Below are positions 4,939-6,668 of a stretch of DNA of 6,668 bases, one piece after another. Below the pieces are notes generated by a model. The model was not told the DNA's origin, did not search any database, and saw nothing but the letters and a program-made list of their open reading frames with translations. The position numbers and the translations under genes are program-made. Origin of the DNA: Verrucomicrobiota bacterium (GTDB lineage: Bacteria > Verrucomicrobiota > Verrucomicrobiia > Chthoniobacterales > JAFAMB01); assembly GCA_019241095.1 (NCBI GenBank), contig JAFAXJ010000383.1, positions 1-6,668 on the forward strand. Reading direction: 5' to 3'. How positions within the stretch are numbered: the first letter of the stretch is position 1; the number at the start of each line of letters is the position of its first letter.

Positions 4939-5616
4939 ATGCTATTCGTGATTGGCTCACCGATTGGGAATTTGCAGGACATAACCATTCGAGCTCTGGA
5001 TATCCTGCGTCACGTAGACCTTATCGCTGCCGAAGATACACGCCGCTCCTCGATCCTGTTAAATCATTTCGGTTTTCGCAAACCGTTGATCAGTTTTCAC
5101 GAGCATAACGAAGCACATCGGACATCAGAGCTTGTAAACAAAATGGATGGAGGAACAAGCGTAGGCTTGCTGACGGATGCTGGCATGCCGGCGATCTCAG
5201 ATCCAGGTTATCGCTTAATAAGAGCTAGCCTTGATAGCGGTATTAAGGTGGAGGTCGTTCCTGGCATATCAGCTGTCACTACTGCTCTAGTCGGTTCTGG
5301 TCTGCCTACCGACCGCTTTTTTTTTGGAGGATTTCTGCCAGTCAAAAGCGGTCAACGTGCTCAGGAGCTGCAATCTGCATTGGAAAGGCTTTGCACCTCC
5401 ATTTACTTCGAATCGCCATATCGTCTCATTCGTTCACTCGAGGTGATTGAAACTCTCGATCGGGAACGGGCTCTCTGCATCGCGCGAGAATTAACCAAGC
5501 ACTTTGAGGAATACCGTCGCGGAACGGCGAGCGAACTGCTGGAACAGTGCAAAAGCCGCCCTCCAAAAGGCGAGATTACTCTAGTCATCCGGGGTCTGAG
5601 AAAAGGTCAGCACTGA
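4939..5616 (+). CDS. rsmI: 16S rRNA (cytidine-2'-O)-methyltransferase RsmI, short form
   Basis: RsmI methylates the ribose of C1402 in the 16S rRNA decoding centre, using S-adenosylmethionine. The 225-residue product shows the family in order: VIGSPIGNLQDITIRALDIL (4-23), DLIAAEDTRRS (27-37), SFHEHNE (52-58), LLTDAGMPAISDPGYRL (77-93), VVPGISAVTTAL (107-118), SGLPTDRFFFGGFLP (120-134), YFESPYRL (156-163), ARELTKHFEEYRRGT (182-196) and GEITLVI (211-217). Usual members have about 270-290 residues; this one stops after the core methyltransferase fold and lacks the small C-terminal extension. The ATG at 4939 is chosen because the protein then starts at the first beta-strand. AAGG about 11 nt upstream is a weak ribosome-binding site, and the lptE stop is 4 nt away, suggesting coupling. 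Nine consecutive T (5317-5325) encode the FFF. Confidence 0.93.
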   Translation: MLFVIGSPIGNLQDITIRALDILRHVDLIAAEDTRRSSILLNHFGFRKPLISFHEHNEAHRTSELVNKMDGGTSVGLLTDAGMPAISDPGYRLIRASLDSGIKVEVVPGISAVTTALVGSGLPTDRFFFGGFLPVKSGQRAQELQSALERLCTSIYFESPYRLIRSLEVIETLDRERALCIARELTKHFEEYRRGTASELLEQCKSRPPKGEITLVIRGLRKGQH

Positions 5617-5637
5617 TTCTTTAAAAAGTCGAATCAG
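5613..5637. terminator. Inverted repeat at the rsmI/tsaC junction, possible bidirectional terminator
   Basis: CTGATTC (5613-5619) and GAATCAG (5631-5637) are perfect 7-bp arms around an 11-nt A/T-rich loop. The hairpin overlaps the stop codons of both convergent genes, the place where a shared terminator belongs. The stem is AT-leaning and there is no long T-run after either arm, so termination may be weak or factor-dependent. A similar 20-nt motif occurs at 2541-2560. Confidence 0.4.
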
Positions 5638-6622
5638 ATGAGTGCGCCGCAATCGCCCGTTTCAGTCGATTCATAATAGCTCGCCCGATCCCTTGCTCAG
5701 GCACAGGATCAACGAATATATGTTCTAAGCCGGCCTCATCCATCTGCCGCATTAGGCCGAACAAGCGCGTTGCCGCTTCCGCAAGATTTCTTTGTTCACT
5801 GAGCGATGCAACTTTGGAAAAATGTTCGCGATGATGAACGACGCCCCAGCAGATAAGGCCTGAGGGTTCTTTCGGAAGCCGCGATGGTTGGAACCAACTC
5901 ATTTTCGTTTTGGGAGCGTAATGGCTTGCAGTCTGGCCTGCCGCCAGGATCTCGTTGGCTCTGTTTCGCTCAATTACAGGAGCAAAGTTGGAAAGTTCTT
6001 CGATCGAGATTGGACCTGCTCGCAAAATTTCAATCCGATTTTGAACCAATTGGATAATGGTCGATTCGATGCCGACCGGTGTTGGCCCACTATCCAGGAT
6101 CAGAGGAACTCGCCCATTGAGCTCATCATTCACATGCTCAGCCCGCGTCGGAGAGATGCGTCCAAATCTGTTTGCGCTCGGTGCTGCGATCGGGTTGCCA
6201 AACATGCGTAGGACAGCATGGAACACAGGGTGCCGTGGGCAGCGGATCGCTACCGTTTCACGCCCGGCAGTCACAAGGTCAGGAACCAAAATAGTTCTTT
6301 GAAACAGAATTGTTAGAGGGCCAGGCCAATAACGGTCCAAAAGCGCAGCAAGTATAGCCGCATTTTCGGGGGTATGTGTTGTAAGCCTTGGCAGCCACCC
6401 GCGGTCAGCGATGTGTACAATCAGTGGATCGAAATAAGGGCGTTCTTTGATTGCAAAAATCTTTGCTACAGCTCCTGGTCGTAGTGCGTCCCCCGCAAGT
6501 CCATAGACCGTTTCGGTCGGCAGCGCAACTATATCGCCTCTGTTCAGATACTCGGCAGCTAAAGTGATAGCCCGGGTATCCAGGTCCGCGCGAAGCGTTA
6601 CCGTTTCGATCAGAGGAGTCAT
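5621..6622 (-). CDS. tsaC: Threonylcarbamoyl-AMP synthase, two-domain Sua5 type
   Basis: The enzyme makes threonylcarbamoyl-adenylate from threonine, bicarbonate and ATP, the first step of the t6A37 modification of ANN-decoding tRNAs in the cytoplasm. The 333-residue length and a second domain mark the Sua5 type, in contrast to the roughly 190-residue TsaC. The YrdC-like domain (about 8-205) has ALPTETVYGLAGDA (33-46), KIFAIKERPYFDPLIVHI (54-71) with Lys59 and Arg61, YWPGPLTIL (98-106), VAIRCPRHP (124-132), the Ser149-Ala-Asn151 motif followed by RFGRISPTRAEHV, and DSGPTPVGIESTI (177-189). The linker HYAPKT (234-239) precedes the Sua5 domain, which ends GIGRAIMNRLKRA. The start ATG has AAGG 4 nt upstream. 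It converges on rsmI with only 4 nt between stop codons. Both act in translation but belong to different transcripts. Confidence 0.93.
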   Translation of the reverse strand: MTPLIETVTLRADLDTRAITLAAEYLNRGDIVALPTETVYGLAGDALRPGAVAKIFAIKERPYFDPLIVHIADRGWLPRLTTHTPENAAILAALLDRYWPGPLTILFQRTILVPDLVTAGRETVAIRCPRHPVFHAVLRMFGNPIAAPSANRFGRISPTRAEHVNDELNGRVPLILDSGPTPVGIESTIIQLVQNRIEILRAGPISIEELSNFAPVIERNRANEILAAGQTASHYAPKTKMSWFQPSRLPKEPSGLICWGVVHHREHFSKVASLSEQRNLAEAATRLFGLMRQMDEAGLEHIFVDPVPEQGIGRAIMNRLKRAIAAHSSDSTF

Positions 6623-6668
6623 GAAACCTTGAACAAGGTGGAGTGAATCAAAGCAAACCTCAGATGAA

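Noticed and set aside
5888..6302. ORFs on the + strand opposite tsaC
   Set aside because: They are antisense to a fully conserved Sua5 reading frame and show no protein-like pattern.

Overview
The window looks like chromosomal DNA of a diderm (outer-membrane-bearing) bacterium of medium GC. The consecutive order BamD-like TPR protein, LptE-like lipoprotein, RsmI, together with the style of the BamD N-terminus (PIIYREGEGF), reminds me of Verrucomicrobiota. That assignment is from memory of the families, not from a search. No tRNA, rRNA, CRISPR array, insertion sequence or phage gene was recognised.

Left part (1-2201). The 3' end of an outer-membrane beta-barrel protein is read on the + strand and finishes with a textbook C-terminal beta-signal ending in Phe. 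A 372-bp stretch without a recognised gene follows. It holds a possible 59-residue single-span membrane protein (603-782) and an 8-bp inverted repeat (807-845). On the minus strand lies a ChrA-family chromate transporter cut into N- and C-terminal halves by one in-frame TAA (1689-1691). The two halves share a reading frame and together have the normal full length, so this is a nonsense interruption and not a frameshift.

Middle part (2200-3029). This is an accessory-looking stretch. It holds an unrecognised 89-residue ORF, a 63-residue helix-turn-helix protein behind a plausible sigma70-type promoter, a 13-bp palindrome touching that gene's stop codon, a 69-nt element with 10-bp inverted arms around an 18-bp tandem repeat, and a second sigma70-like promoter whose predicted start lies only about 2-4 nt before the bamD ATG.

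Right part (3030-6668). An envelope-biogenesis and housekeeping run reads rightwards. A BamD-like TPR protein (beta-barrel assembly) is followed by an LptE-like lipoprotein (LPS transport to the outer membrane) and, 4 nt later, by RsmI (16S rRNA ribose methyltransferase). A convergent Sua5-type threonylcarbamoyl-AMP synthase (tRNA t6A synthesis) ends 4 nt beyond the rsmI stop. The first partial gene is the kind of barrel protein that a Bam complex would assemble.

No clearly new multi-gene system is visible. The observations most worth checking are the interrupted chrA, the BamD-like protein without a lipid-anchor cysteine, the possibly leaderless bamD transcript, and the structured repeat just upstream of its promoter.
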